Origin: JAJPHU01 sp035553375
GTDB lineage: Bacteria; Planctomycetota; Planctomycetia; Gemmatales; Gemmataceae
Assembly (NCBI GenBank): GCA_035553375.1
Contig: DATNCY010000105.1
Location: 15,089 to 79,088, forward strand
Reading direction: 5' to 3'
DNA: 64,000 nt
Part shown: piece after piece, positions 1 through 9,009 of the stretch
Position numbering within the stretch: the first letter of the stretch is position 1
Layout of the letters: every line of letters starts with the position of its first letter
Notes under the pieces: model-generated
Database searches by the model: none
Told to the model about the DNA's origin: nothing
The model's input: the letters and a program-made list of their open reading frames with translations, nothing else
Position numbers and translations under genes: made by a program

Positions 1-1
1 C

Positions 2-214
2 AAGGCATTGTCACTACCGCGGATGGAACGCGAGGCCAACCAGTTCGCGGCGGAGTTGCTCATGCCGGAGTCGGTGTGCCGGATGGCGCACGAGCATTAC
101 GCGGGACAATTCCGCGCGACGGCGCAGTTTCTTGAGCATCATCTCGCCAGCCATTTGCTCGTCAGCGGCGACGCGATGCGTTGGCGTCTGCGAAATCTGA
201 ACTTGCCGAATTAA
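2..214 (+). CDS. ImmA/IrrE-like metallopeptidase, C-terminal fragment
   Basis: The reading frame is open from the first base of the window and ends at TAA, so only about the last 70 residues are visible and the start lies outside. The motif EREANQFAAELLMP is the typical stretch that follows the HExxH zinc site in ImmA/IrrE (DUF955) peptidases; the HExxH itself would be upstream and cannot be seen. Members cleave repressors or regulate stress responses, often beside mobile elements or defence genes. The gene runs in the same direction as the NurA-HerA-Mre11-Rad50 set and ends 46 bases before NurA. A functional link is only an inference. Family call is good; role unknown. Confidence 0.75.
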   Translation, partial: KALSLPRMEREANQFAAELLMPESVCRMAHEHYAGQFRATAQFLEHHLASHLLVSGDAMRWRLRNLNLPN

Positions 215-215
215 C

Positions 216-240
216 AAACCCGGAGCGCTGGCGACGGCTT
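216..240. repeat. Half copy of the GC-rich palindromic repeat
   Basis: AACCCGGAGCGCTGGCGACGG resembles one arm of the CCCGGAGCGCCAGCGACGGG repeat seen as full hairpins near 7.6 kb and 58.6 kb. No second arm is present. It fills the gap between the peptidase and nurA. Confidence 0.5.
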
Positions 241-260
241 GACACTCGAACGAGGCGGCG

Positions 261-1301
261 ATGAGTCTGGATTTTCTCCTTCATTACGGCGGACGGCGTT
301 TGCGGCAATACGTCGTACAACCGCCGCTCGACGCGCCTCCCGACGAGAACGAGAAAACCACGAAGGCTACGCTCGATTTCGAGTTGGCGCCTGATGCCTG
401 GGAAGCGAAGCCGGTCGCCTCGGACACGGTCGATCCCGCCGCGATGCCGCGGCGCTTCATCGACGGCTGCCATTATGGAGAAACCGTCGCCTGGTTGCAG
501 GATGCGCTCGGCCACCCTATTCCCGTCCGCTTGGCCGAGATCGGCGGCGTGTGCATGGGAATCGATGGCCGGACGCTGCGCCGCGAGTTTGCTCACGTCG
601 AGCGCGTCGTCTCTCTCATCGTCGATCCATTTCCCTGGCACGATGTTGAAATCTTTGCCGCGGCGCTGCGTGAAATCGACCTGCGGCTGCTGCCGGCCAA
701 TCTGCCGGAACTCGACGCCGGGCAGCGCGGCCTGACGCACGATTTCGAGCGCATGCGCGAGCAACCCCGTGTCCGCTGTCAGCACGAAATGGCCGTATTG
801 GAAGAATTGGCGCTGTATCAGGATCCCACGACCTTCAGCCTCGTCGATGGGCGACTCGGCCGTATGCAGCAGTCCGATTTGTCCTCTTACGACGTGATCG
901 GTGTCATCAAACAGCACCGCGAGAACTACCTGCATCCGCGCGGTTGGCAAGTGCTATACGGCTTGGAGCCGAGCCAACGCACGCCCGCTTTTCAGTTGCC
1001 GAGCAAACATTTGCCCGTGGTGTCGTGGTATCTCAAACTCGACGGCGCACACGGGGCCATGCCAAATTGGGGCGTCGTCCGCGTTGAGATCAGTTGTGCC
1101 CACTTCGAGCGCGAGCGCTGCAACTTCGACTATCTCAATAAGGTCTCGAACGCCCTGCTGCATCTACGCTGTCGGCAGGGCAGCTACGCCCGAGCGCCGG
1201 TATCGATGGAGCCGATCGTGCGAGCGGAGGAGAGTCTGAAATCGCTGTTCACGCCGCCGACCACGTTGGCTCAGCGATTTTACCGTTTGACCGGGTTGTG
1301 A
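261..1301 (+). CDS. nurA: NurA-family nuclease
   Basis: A 346-residue protein with the layout of NurA nucleases: an early acidic motif FIDG (Asp68), a mid-protein DPTTFSLVDG segment, then YDVIGVIKQH and the pair VSWYLKL / WGVVRVEI typical of the C-terminal half. NurA proteins are manganese-dependent 5'-3' exo/endonucleases that work with the HerA translocase in resecting DNA ends. The HerA homologue follows after 25 bases, then Mre11 and Rad50, which strongly supports the assignment. The start is an ATG with a weak purine-rich upstream region (cgaacgaggcggcg). Catalytic residues beyond Asp68 were not individually aligned. Confidence 0.82.
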   Translation: MSLDFLLHYGGRRLRQYVVQPPLDAPPDENEKTTKATLDFELAPDAWEAKPVASDTVDPAAMPRRFIDGCHYGETVAWLQDALGHPIPVRLAEIGGVCMGIDGRTLRREFAHVERVVSLIVDPFPWHDVEIFAAALREIDLRLLPANLPELDAGQRGLTHDFERMREQPRVRCQHEMAVLEELALYQDPTTFSLVDGRLGRMQQSDLSSYDVIGVIKQHRENYLHPRGWQVLYGLEPSQRTPAFQLPSKHLPVVSWYLKLDGAHGAMPNWGVVRVEISCAHFERERCNFDYLNKVSNALLHLRCRQGSYARAPVSMEPIVRAEESLKSLFTPPTTLAQRFYRLTGL

Positions 1302-1326
1302 GGCGGAATCTTCGGAGGATTCAACG

Positions 1327-3126
1327 ATGAATGACGGCATTCCGATCCTATCGCGGACTCCGACTCCCACGCCGCTGGCTATCGGTGCCATTGGCAAAGT
1401 CGCCTCACCGCCGCACCGCGAATCGACCAGCGAGGAATTTTACTTCTGGGTCGCGCCCGATACGCTCGTCGAGAAATCGCAGATTGTCCGCACCGAAAGC
1501 ACCATCGGCGAGCAACGACTGGTATTTTACGGACTCATCCGGGAGGTTTATCGCCAGAGCCGGCAGAGCGATCTCGGCGAGGAATTCGACCGTCACGATG
1601 GCGATGTGGGTTATCAACCGCCCTTCGATTCGCCTGGTTTTACCTACGCCGAGGTGACGATTTTGCGCACCGAACCGGCCGTTTTCGCTCCGCCGCTGGA
1701 GGGCAGCGATGTGTTTCTCGGCGGCGAGGCCGAGGCGCGCATGGCCTATTCGTTCGATGAGATCGAGAACCCGCTCGTGGTCGGTCGCGTCCGCAACGGC
1801 GGCAATCGTTTCGCCGGTCCTGGCTGCGTCGATCTCGATTATCTCCTCGGTGCCAACGGCGGCCATCTCAACGTCAACGGCGTCGCCGGTCGCGGCACGA
1901 AATCGAGTTTGCTGCTGCATTTCAATTACATGCTGCTGCGCGAGGCACGCCGGCAACAGCGCGAACGACCCGCCGACCGCGACCGCTTGCGCATCGTACC
2001 GATCATTCTCAACGTCAAAAACTTCGACCTTTTCCACATCGATCGCCGCAGCAAGCGCTACGATCCGGCGAAATACGCCGACGACTGGCAGGCGCTGGGC
2101 ATCGACGATCCGGCTCCGTTTCAAAATGTAACCTTTTACGCTCCGCAACAGGTCAATTTAGACGTGCCCATCAATACCGGCCGTCCGAAAGCCGATGTCA
2201 AAGCCTACAGTTGGAGCCTTCGCGACGTGGTCGAGCGCGGTCTGTTCAGCTATCTGTTCGCCGATGAAGACGTGCGCGACGCCAACTTCGGCGCGCTCGC
2301 CCTGGCTATGGAACTGTGGCTGACGAAGGAGAAGGTAGAGCGCGACAACACCCGCCACCGTATTCTCGTGACTGGCCCGGATCGTCCGGCCCATTTTCAA
2401 GCGCTGCTCGACCTGGTAAGCAACGTAGCGAGCGGGCAAGAAGGCTCGCCGTGGGGTCCGTCGCATCACACGGCCACGATACGGAAACTTCATCGACGCC
2501 TGTTTCGGCTCGTCTACGACGGCAACGGCGTTCTCCGCCGCGACAGTCAGCAGGGCAAACCGCTGGATATTCGCGCCCGCGATTCGCGCGATCCCGTCGT
2601 CGTCGATCTCAACGGCCTCTCGGCGATGCCAGCGCTCCAGCGTTTCGTGGTCGCCGCCATTTTCGATCAACTCGTGGCTGAGCGCACCGGCTCGCACGCG
2701 CAGCGCGGCCTCATTTATCTCGTCACGCTCGATGAGTTGAACCGCTTCGCCCCGCGCGGTTCGCACGATCCGATCACCGAGTTGATCGAGCGCGTCGCCG
2801 CCGAGATGCGTTCGCAGGGCATCATCTTGTTGGGAGCGCAGCAGCAAGCCTCGCTGGTATCGGGGCGCGTCATCGAGAACGCCGGCATCCGCGCGCTGGG
2901 CAAAAGCGGTTCCTTGGAGCTAGGCGATCCGGTTTGGCGCTTTCTCAGCGAATCCGCCCGCAAGAAAGCGTCCATGCTGCTGCCGGAGGAGAAACTGCTC
3001 ATCCAGGACAGTTTCCGCGAGCCGCTGCTGGTCAAGGTGCCGTTTCCGCCGTGGGCGCTGCGCGGCGCCGATGCGGTCGATGAAATTTCCGTTGCGGACG
3101 CCGCTACTGAGTTTGATGATCCGTAG
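1327..3126 (+). CDS. herA: HerA-like DNA translocase/helicase
   Basis: A 599-residue HerA/FtsK-superfamily ATPase. The Walker A region is GVAGRGTKSS (residues 185-194), a variant with Thr between the Gly and the Lys. The Walker B is LVTLDELNRF with Asp469-Glu470. A downstream LLGAQQQASLVS segment followed by ENAGIRALGKSG matches the sensor region of HerA proteins. The N-terminal ~150 residues would correspond to the HAS-barrel region. HerA hexamers pump DNA and drive NurA during end resection. An SD GGAGG lies 9 bases before the ATG. The gene is 25 bases downstream of nurA and 52 bases upstream of mre11, consistent with one operon. Confidence 0.85.
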   Translation: MNDGIPILSRTPTPTPLAIGAIGKVASPPHRESTSEEFYFWVAPDTLVEKSQIVRTESTIGEQRLVFYGLIREVYRQSRQSDLGEEFDRHDGDVGYQPPFDSPGFTYAEVTILRTEPAVFAPPLEGSDVFLGGEAEARMAYSFDEIENPLVVGRVRNGGNRFAGPGCVDLDYLLGANGGHLNVNGVAGRGTKSSLLLHFNYMLLREARRQQRERPADRDRLRIVPIILNVKNFDLFHIDRRSKRYDPAKYADDWQALGIDDPAPFQNVTFYAPQQVNLDVPINTGRPKADVKAYSWSLRDVVERGLFSYLFADEDVRDANFGALALAMELWLTKEKVERDNTRHRILVTGPDRPAHFQALLDLVSNVASGQEGSPWGPSHHTATIRKLHRRLFRLVYDGNGVLRRDSQQGKPLDIRARDSRDPVVVDLNGLSAMPALQRFVVAAIFDQLVAERTGSHAQRGLIYLVTLDELNRFAPRGSHDPITELIERVAAEMRSQGIILLGAQQQASLVSGRVIENAGIRALGKSGSLELGDPVWRFLSESARKKASMLLPEEKLLIQDSFREPLLVKVPFPPWALRGADAVDEISVADAATEFDDP

Positions 3127-3178
3127 CCCTTTGTGCGACAATACATCAAATTGTGCCGCCCGATAGGAATTCATTCTC

Positions 3179-4414
3179 ATGCGTATTTTGCATACCGCCG
3201 ACTGGCACCTGGCCGACCGTCTCGGTCGCATTGATCGCACGGACGATCTGCGCAAGGCGGTCGAGCGCGTGGCCGGCTATTGCCGTTCGGAAAAGGTGGA
3301 TGTCTTACTCGTCGCCGGCGATCTGTTCAGCGAACTTGCCGGGCCAGACGCTCTGCGCGAATCGATTGGCCATTTGCAAGAGGTGTTCCAGCCCTTTCTG
3401 AGCGACGGCGGCACCATCCTCACGCTGACCGGCAACCACGACAAAGAGAACTTCTGTCAAACGCTGCGCCACGCCATGAACCTGGCCGCGCCCAGCGCCG
3501 GCAAGTTTGGCGATGTCGTTCCGTCCGGCCGGCTTTATCTCGCCACCGGGCCGACTTTGTTGCGCCTGGCCGACCGCGAAACCGGCCAGGGCGTGCAATT
3601 CATCCTGATGCCGTATCCGACGCCGACGCGCTATCTCATCGACGAACACGCCCAGCGTTATCAGGGACTCGATGAGAAAAATCGCCACCTGATGGCCGCG
3701 TACACCCAACGCTTGAACGCTCTGCAAACCGACAAGCGTTTCGATCCGACCTTGCAGACGATCCTCGGCGCCCACGTTCATGTACGCGGCAGCGAACTGC
3801 CCACGCTATTTCGCATCAGCGAGCAGGAGGATGTGGTCTTCTCGGATGCCGACCTGCCGACCGGCTTCGCCTACATTGCGCTGGGGCACATTCACCGCGC
3901 GCAATTCCTCGGCGGGCAGAAGCACGTCCGCTACTCCGGCAGCATCGAGCGCATGGATCTTGGCGAGAAAGACGACCAAAAGGGAGTCGTTTTGTTCGAT
4001 GTCGGTCCCGAAGGCTTGCGCGACGAGCCGGTGGTGCTGCCGCTGGAGACGACGCCGATTTACGAGATCGAGATCCATTCGCCGCAGGACGAAATCCCCG
4101 GACTGGAACTGCGCTACCCCGATGCCCAGAATGATTTGGTGCGCATCACATGCACGTATACCGCCGGCCTCGATAACCGCGAGGAGATTCTGCGCAAACT
4201 GAGCGACATCTTCCCACGCTGGTACGATCGAGAGATCCTCGAGCGCAACACGCTCGATAAAATTACCTTGGTCGGCGGCGCGCCCAATCCGGCGAAGAGT
4301 TTCGAGCAGACTGTTCAGGAATATCTCGCGCAAGAACTGACCAATTTCGACGATTCGTTCCGCGAGGGCGTGCTGGCACGGGCCGAAGCGCACATCAAGG
4401 AGATGCAGGCATGA
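3179..4414 (+). CDS. sbcD: Mre11/SbcD-family nuclease
   Basis: A 411-residue calcineurin-like phosphoesterase with all the metal-binding motifs of Mre11/SbcD: Asp8-x-His10 (TADWH), VAGDLF (Asp48), TGNHDKE (Asn86-His87), GAHVH, and ALGHIHR. The C-terminal ~130 residues would form the capping and Rad50-binding parts. It is the nuclease subunit of the Mre11-Rad50 complex, which opens and trims blocked or hairpin DNA ends. Its stop overlaps the rad50 start by four bases (ATGA), the usual sign of translational coupling. Together with NurA and HerA upstream it forms a complete resection set rather than the common two-gene sbcCD pair. Confidence 0.93.
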   Translation: MRILHTADWHLADRLGRIDRTDDLRKAVERVAGYCRSEKVDVLLVAGDLFSELAGPDALRESIGHLQEVFQPFLSDGGTILTLTGNHDKENFCQTLRHAMNLAAPSAGKFGDVVPSGRLYLATGPTLLRLADRETGQGVQFILMPYPTPTRYLIDEHAQRYQGLDEKNRHLMAAYTQRLNALQTDKRFDPTLQTILGAHVHVRGSELPTLFRISEQEDVVFSDADLPTGFAYIALGHIHRAQFLGGQKHVRYSGSIERMDLGEKDDQKGVVLFDVGPEGLRDEPVVLPLETTPIYEIEIHSPQDEIPGLELRYPDAQNDLVRITCTYTAGLDNREEILRKLSDIFPRWYDREILERNTLDKITLVGGAPNPAKSFEQTVQEYLAQELTNFDDSFREGVLARAEAHIKEMQA

Positions 4415-7400
4415 TCCCGCAACGCATCGAACTCAAAGGCTTCCTCTGCTACAAGGACGAGCAAGAGGTCCATTTCGACAGCGGCGCCACGCTGTGGATG
4501 CTGTCCGGTCTCAACGGCAGCGGCAAGTCGAGCATTTTCGATGCCGTCACCTACGCGCTGTTCGGCCATCATCGCGGCGGCAGTCAACACGCCATCGAAC
4601 TCATCAATAAAGACAGCGATGGCCTGGCCATCGAATTCGATTTCCGGCTCGACAATCACATTCACCGTATTCGCCGCACCCTTCGCCGCGCGGCGCGCGG
4701 GTCGCCGACCTCGACGCAGCAGATTTATCGTTATGAAGCCAAGGAGGGCAAGAATCCTTGGGTCGCCGTGGAGGGCACCAATTACAAAACCGAATTCGTC
4801 AAATGGATCGACGAGAAAATCGGTTTGACCTACGAGACATTCACGTCTTCCGTTCTGCTGCTCCAGGGCAAGGCCGACAAATTGCTCGATTCCAAGCCGG
4901 AGGGCCGGCGCGCGGTGTTGGCCAGCATCGTCGATCTGGAACGCTACGAACGGCTGCATGGTTTGGCGGATGAAAAGCGCAAAGCCTTGCGCGGCAAGAT
5001 GGAGAGCCTGTCGGATCGCTTAGCCGCGACACCGGAAGTCAAGGCGGAGCAAGTGGCGGAAGCGGAAGAGAACATCCGCACGGCCGAAGAAATTCGCCAA
5101 CAGGCGGGCGCGGAAGTCGATCGCTTGCGCGAGACGGAACTACAAGCGCGTGGGTGGATGGACTTGCAGGGCAAACTCGCCACGGCCCAGCAGCGCCGGC
5201 AGCGCGCCGAGCAACTGCTCGAAGACTCGGCCGCCATCGAGCGCGCGGTGGAACGCCTGCGCGATTTGCGCGACGTGCTGCCGCGCTTGCGCGAGATCGT
5301 CAAGCAGCGCGGCACCATTCGGGATGCGGAGATCAAGAGCAAGGGATTTCTGCACGAAAAGGACAAGGCCAGCGAGCAATTCGCGCGGTTGGAGAGCGCG
5401 CTCCATCAAGAGCGCGAGAAGCGGGCGGTGCTGCTCAAGCAGATCGACGAGGCCGAAAGACGGCAGCGCGAATTGGCTCCGCAACTGCTCGATGCCACCG
5501 TGCAAATGGAAAAACTCAGGGAGTACGAGCGGCAATCCTCGGAGTTGGGAGCGATCCAGAAGGAACTCGCTTTGCTGCCGGCCGATGCTGCCGAGGAAGT
5601 GAATCGGACGCGAGTCCTTTACGAAAAGCTCGCCATGCTGACGCAACTTATCCCGCAACTGACGCACTTTCGAGCGTACCGCGAAGATCTGCGGCAAGCG
5701 GTGGGACGCGAGCAGGCGGCGAAACAGCGGTTGGCGCAGGTTGAGGCGCATGGCAAGCAATTGAACGGCGAATTGAAACGTCTGGAACCGCTCGTGCAGG
5801 CCGCCGACCGAGCGGCACGGCAGGCGAAAGACGACGAGACCGAAGCACGCACCTTGCTCAAGCAAGCGCAGGATAGTCTGCAAGAGATCACGCAGATGCA
5901 CGGCTCCAAGGTCTGCCGGCATTGCGGTCTGGAATTGACGCCGGGACATCTTCAGGACGAGAAACGCCGGCGCGACAATGAAGTAAGGCGGATCGAGGAA
6001 CGCCTGAAAAAAGCGGTCACGGATCTGGCAGCCGCGCGCGAGGAGGAAAAGCATCTCCGTAAGGAAGAGAAAGGCACGCAAGAGAACTATCGTGAGGCGC
6101 GAGAGGATTACCGCGAAGCTCAGACCCAGATGCAGCAGGCACTCGCCGACGTGACACGCTTGCAGGGCGATTGCGCTCGTGCCTACGCGGAACTGCCCGA
6201 AGAACAACAGCGACGGATCAGCAGGACGCCGCCGGCCGACTGGCTGAAAACCGACTATCCAGGGCCGCAAGACCTGGAGAGTTTGCGCACGGAGGCGGCA
6301 GGCCATACCGCCGCGCGCCAGCGCTGGCAGAAAGCGGAAGACACCCTCAAACAATGGAATAAACTCAAGACGCAAGAGGGTGACAAACTCGCTACGCTCT
6401 CGCGTCTGCAAGCCGATTTGCCGGCTGACCGCGAGGCCGTGCGGCGAAAGCACGCCGACCTGAAGCTGAATCTTGACACGTTTGAACGCGACCTGAAAAC
6501 CAAGCGCGCCCAGGACAAGGCCGCCGGTGCGGACATCGATCGCCTGACGCGCGAGCGCCAGCAGGAGCAGACGCATCTCGACCGCATCAACCTTGAATTG
6601 AAGAACAAGGAACTGGAAAGCCAGTACGCTCGGCAAGCGATCGCCGCCAACCAAAAAGCGTTGCCGGCTTCTTGGCAGACCGCCGCGGAAAGCATCGGCT
6701 CCGCCGAGTACAACTTGTGGGATCAGGAACGCGCCGACCTCGAAGCCAGCGGCACCGATCAGCGCGGCAAGGAGTTACAGCAAGCGAGTCTCAACCTCCA
6801 CATGCTGCGTCAGGAAGTGGAATCGCTCGAAGAACAGCAGCAGACCTTCCCGGAGGCGGCGCGCCGGAATCCGGCGGAGGTGAAAGCGGAATTGGACCGA
6901 GCCAAGCAGACGGAAGCATTGCGCGACAAGGCTCTCACCGAGACACGCCAACAACTCGCACTCTTGCAGGGCTATCGCAAACAGCGCGAGCAAATCGGCG
7001 AGGAGTTCACACGCCTCGAAGGCGAATGGAAGCAGCAGAAGACCTTGGCCGAATTGCTCGGCCGCGATCGCTTGCAGCTTCATCTCGTTCGCCAGGCGGA
7101 ACGGCAAGTCATCGAATACGCCAACGCGGTATTGGATCGGCTGTCCGGCGGCCAGCTTTATTTGAAGCTGAGCGGCGAGGCCAACGGCGAAGGCAATGCG
7201 GCCAAGGCGCTCGAATTGGAGGCGTACAATCGCAGCACGGGTGAGAAACCTATCAACGTCGCCTTCCTCAGCGGCAGCCAGAAATTCCGCGTCGCCGTCA
7301 GTCTGGCGCTGGGCATCGGCCAATACGCCAGCCGGCAGCATCGGCCAATCGAATCCGTCATCATCGACGAGGGTTTCGGCTGTCTCGACAGTCAGGGCCG

Positions 7401-7554
7401 GCAAGTGATGATTCAGGAATTGCAGAACCTCCGCAGTCAGATGCGTTGCATCCTGCTCGTGTCGCATCAGGAGGAGTTCGCCGAGGCGTTCTCCGATGGT
7501 TATCACTTCGAGTTGGAATCCGGAGCCACGAAGGTAACGCGCTTTCAGAAATAG
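4411..7554 (+). CDS. sbcC: Rad50/SbcC-family ATPase
   Basis: A 1047-residue SMC-like ATPase. The N-terminal lobe has Walker A GLNGSGKSS (from residue 33). Long charged coiled coils flank a zinc hook CRHC (Cys502 and Cys505) near the middle. The C-terminal lobe has a signature motif LSGSQ (953-957), Walker B VIIDE (983-987) and an H-loop LVSHQEE. The family's usual signature is LSGGE/Q, so the fourth position is changed here. Rad50 tethers DNA ends and gates Mre11 through ATP binding. It is last in the cluster and starts inside the mre11 stop codon. A palindromic repeat 22 bases after the stop may end the transcript. Confidence 0.93.
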   Translation: MIPQRIELKGFLCYKDEQEVHFDSGATLWMLSGLNGSGKSSIFDAVTYALFGHHRGGSQHAIELINKDSDGLAIEFDFRLDNHIHRIRRTLRRAARGSPTSTQQIYRYEAKEGKNPWVAVEGTNYKTEFVKWIDEKIGLTYETFTSSVLLLQGKADKLLDSKPEGRRAVLASIVDLERYERLHGLADEKRKALRGKMESLSDRLAATPEVKAEQVAEAEENIRTAEEIRQQAGAEVDRLRETELQARGWMDLQGKLATAQQRRQRAEQLLEDSAAIERAVERLRDLRDVLPRLREIVKQRGTIRDAEIKSKGFLHEKDKASEQFARLESALHQEREKRAVLLKQIDEAERRQRELAPQLLDATVQMEKLREYERQSSELGAIQKELALLPADAAEEVNRTRVLYEKLAMLTQLIPQLTHFRAYREDLRQAVGREQAAKQRLAQVEAHGKQLNGELKRLEPLVQAADRAARQAKDDETEARTLLKQAQDSLQEITQMHGSKVCRHCGLELTPGHLQDEKRRRDNEVRRIEERLKKAVTDLAAAREEEKHLRKEEKGTQENYREAREDYREAQTQMQQALADVTRLQGDCARAYAELPEEQQRRISRTPPADWLKTDYPGPQDLESLRTEAAGHTAARQRWQKAEDTLKQWNKLKTQEGDKLATLSRLQADLPADREAVRRKHADLKLNLDTFERDLKTKRAQDKAAGADIDRLTRERQQEQTHLDRINLELKNKELESQYARQAIAANQKALPASWQTAAESIGSAEYNLWDQERADLEASGTDQRGKELQQASLNLHMLRQEVESLEEQQQTFPEAARRNPAEVKAELDRAKQTEALRDKALTETRQQLALLQGYRKQREQIGEEFTRLEGEWKQQKTLAELLGRDRLQLHLVRQAERQVIEYANAVLDRLSGGQLYLKLSGEANGEGNAAKALELEAYNRSTGEKPINVAFLSGSQKFRVAVSLALGIGQYASRQHRPIESVIIDEGFGCLDSQGRQVMIQELQNLRSQMRCILLVSHQEEFAEAFSDGYHFELESGATKVTRFQK

Positions 7555-7576
7555 CCTAAGGCACTCACTTTTTGAC

Positions 7577-7637
7577 GACAAGCCCGGAGCGCCAGCGATG
7601 GGGAGCAAGATCCCGTCGCTGGCGCTCCGGGCTTGTC
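7577..7637. repeat. GC-rich palindromic repeat (type GACAAGCCCGGAGCGCC)
   Basis: Arms at 7577-7602 and 7612-7637 are inverted copies of 26 bases with one mismatch and a 9-base loop. It lies between the convergent rad50 and zinc-ribbon genes, where it could act as a bidirectional terminator. The same core, CCCGGAGCGCCAGCGACGGG, recurs at 58.6 kb. Confidence 0.85.
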
Positions 7638-7659
7638 ATTCATTCGTCGTGCATCTTGG

Positions 7660-7848
7660 TTACTTCGGTGACTCGCCTTCCGGATAGGCGTCTTTCTTGT
7701 CCCATGTGTGCTCCTCGCCGCAATGGGGGCAGGCAAGGATGTTGTGTTCCATGACCGTGCCAGGGTTTTCAAACGTGTGCTTGTCCAGATAAATCCCCGT
7801 GTCAACGGGTTTGCCCGTCGTGGGACAGGTAATCAGAATGGCAGGCAT
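7660..7848 (-). CDS. Small zinc-ribbon-like protein
   Basis: A 62-residue protein starting MPAILITCP, with a good SD (AGAGAGG on the minus strand) just upstream of this ATG; longer starts lack one. It has CPTTGKPVDTG near the N terminus and CPHCGEEH near the C terminus, three cysteines plus a histidine that could bind one zinc. Small proteins of this design are common in bacteria and mostly uncharacterised. It converges on rad50 and is separated from it by the palindromic repeat. No function can be assigned. Confidence 0.6.
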   Translation of the reverse strand: MPAILITCPTTGKPVDTGIYLDKHTFENPGTVMEHNILACPHCGEEHTWDKKDAYPEGESPK

Positions 7849-8073
7849 CAAAACCTCTCTTTCGTTCTCAGTCCATGCCGGCATCCTCGCCAACTGTAAC
7901 AGCAGGATGACGCGCCCGGCAATTGAAATGGAACGAGAAGCGCGATCATCTGCCGGTTCCTTGTCGAACGCAAAAGCGGACGGACGGAACTTTTCTCATC
8001 GCGGCGGGTTGAAATAACAGCTACCCTTTCTCATGACACGGTTGCATTCGCCCCAACTTGCGAAAGGTCCGCC

Positions 8074-9003
8074 ATGCACATCTTGCGTTCGTTCGCGTTT
8101 ACTCTTGTCATCGTGTTCCTGCCGGCAGCCTTCACCGCCTGCGGGAAAGTCCATCCCGCCTCTCAGCGCGAGCGCAGCAAGATTATTGCTCCCGAAGCGA
8201 AACCGGTGGTGCTGGCCGCCGATAAGCCGTCAGCACCGCCAGAACGGGTCAAAGCGGATAATCAAGACCTTAATCAACTCAATTTAGAAGTGACAGCCCT
8301 GGAGACATTGAATCAATTCAAACTCACGCGGCCGCAGCTTCAACACCTGGCGAAGCTCGCTCCCATGACCGCTCCGAAGGCGGCGGCTTCTCGGCCCACC
8401 AAGGTCAGCGCGGAGTATCAGAAAGCGCTCAAGGATTTGCGTGAGGCGCTCCTTGAGGACAACGAAGTTCGCACCGCGGACTTGACGCTGGCGCTCGAAG
8501 AATTACGCGACAAAGAGAATCCTGAGTTCGAGGACGTGGAAATTACCGACGAGGCTCGTCGCCATACGGCGGAGTTTTTGCGTAGCCTGAGTGCGCGCCA
8601 GATCATGGGCTATCTCACCGATTTCGCCGACGAATTTCCCGATCCACGCGAAAAAATGACGGACGCCTTCGACGCCATCCGCAAACTGCCCGCTCCGGAG
8701 CAAGAGGAATTGCGCGATGAAGTGGCGGGGCAAGTTGGCTGGTTGGTGGCCGGACTTGATACAGCGGCAGAACGCAAGGTCCACGATCGCGTCACGGCGT
8801 TAATCAATCGCGTCCGTCGCTTGAAGGATGATGAATACACGGCCCAGCAAGCGGAACTAGATCGGGCAGTGCAAGGGATCATGGGTAATGTTGGTCCGGT
8901 CGAGGTTGTTCGTCACTTCACCGAGCGATCTCTCGCGGAGTTGCTGTCCAATCCGCGTCTGTCGGCAGCCGTCGCGGCTCGACTGAAGAAGACGGCGGAA
9001 TAA
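8074..9003 (+). CDS. Predicted lipoprotein of unknown function
   Basis: A 309-residue protein with a hydrophobic signal (residues 5-20) ending in a lipobox-like FTAC with Cys23, so it is probably lipid-anchored. The rest is soluble, rich in charged helices, with no motif I recognise. The region from about 110 to 300 is dominated by Glu, Asp, Arg and Leu and may be an all-helical domain. The ATG is preceded by GAAAGG. It converges with the phosphatase gene (7 bases between stops), leaving no room for a separate terminator. Confidence 0.7.
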   Translation: MHILRSFAFTLVIVFLPAAFTACGKVHPASQRERSKIIAPEAKPVVLAADKPSAPPERVKADNQDLNQLNLEVTALETLNQFKLTRPQLQHLAKLAPMTAPKAAASRPTKVSAEYQKALKDLREALLEDNEVRTADLTLALEELRDKENPEFEDVEITDEARRHTAEFLRSLSARQIMGYLTDFADEFPDPREKMTDAFDAIRKLPAPEQEELRDEVAGQVGWLVAGLDTAAERKVHDRVTALINRVRRLKDDEYTAQQAELDRAVQGIMGNVGPVEVVRHFTERSLAELLSNPRLSAAVAARLKKTAE

Positions 9004-9009
9004 CGCCCA

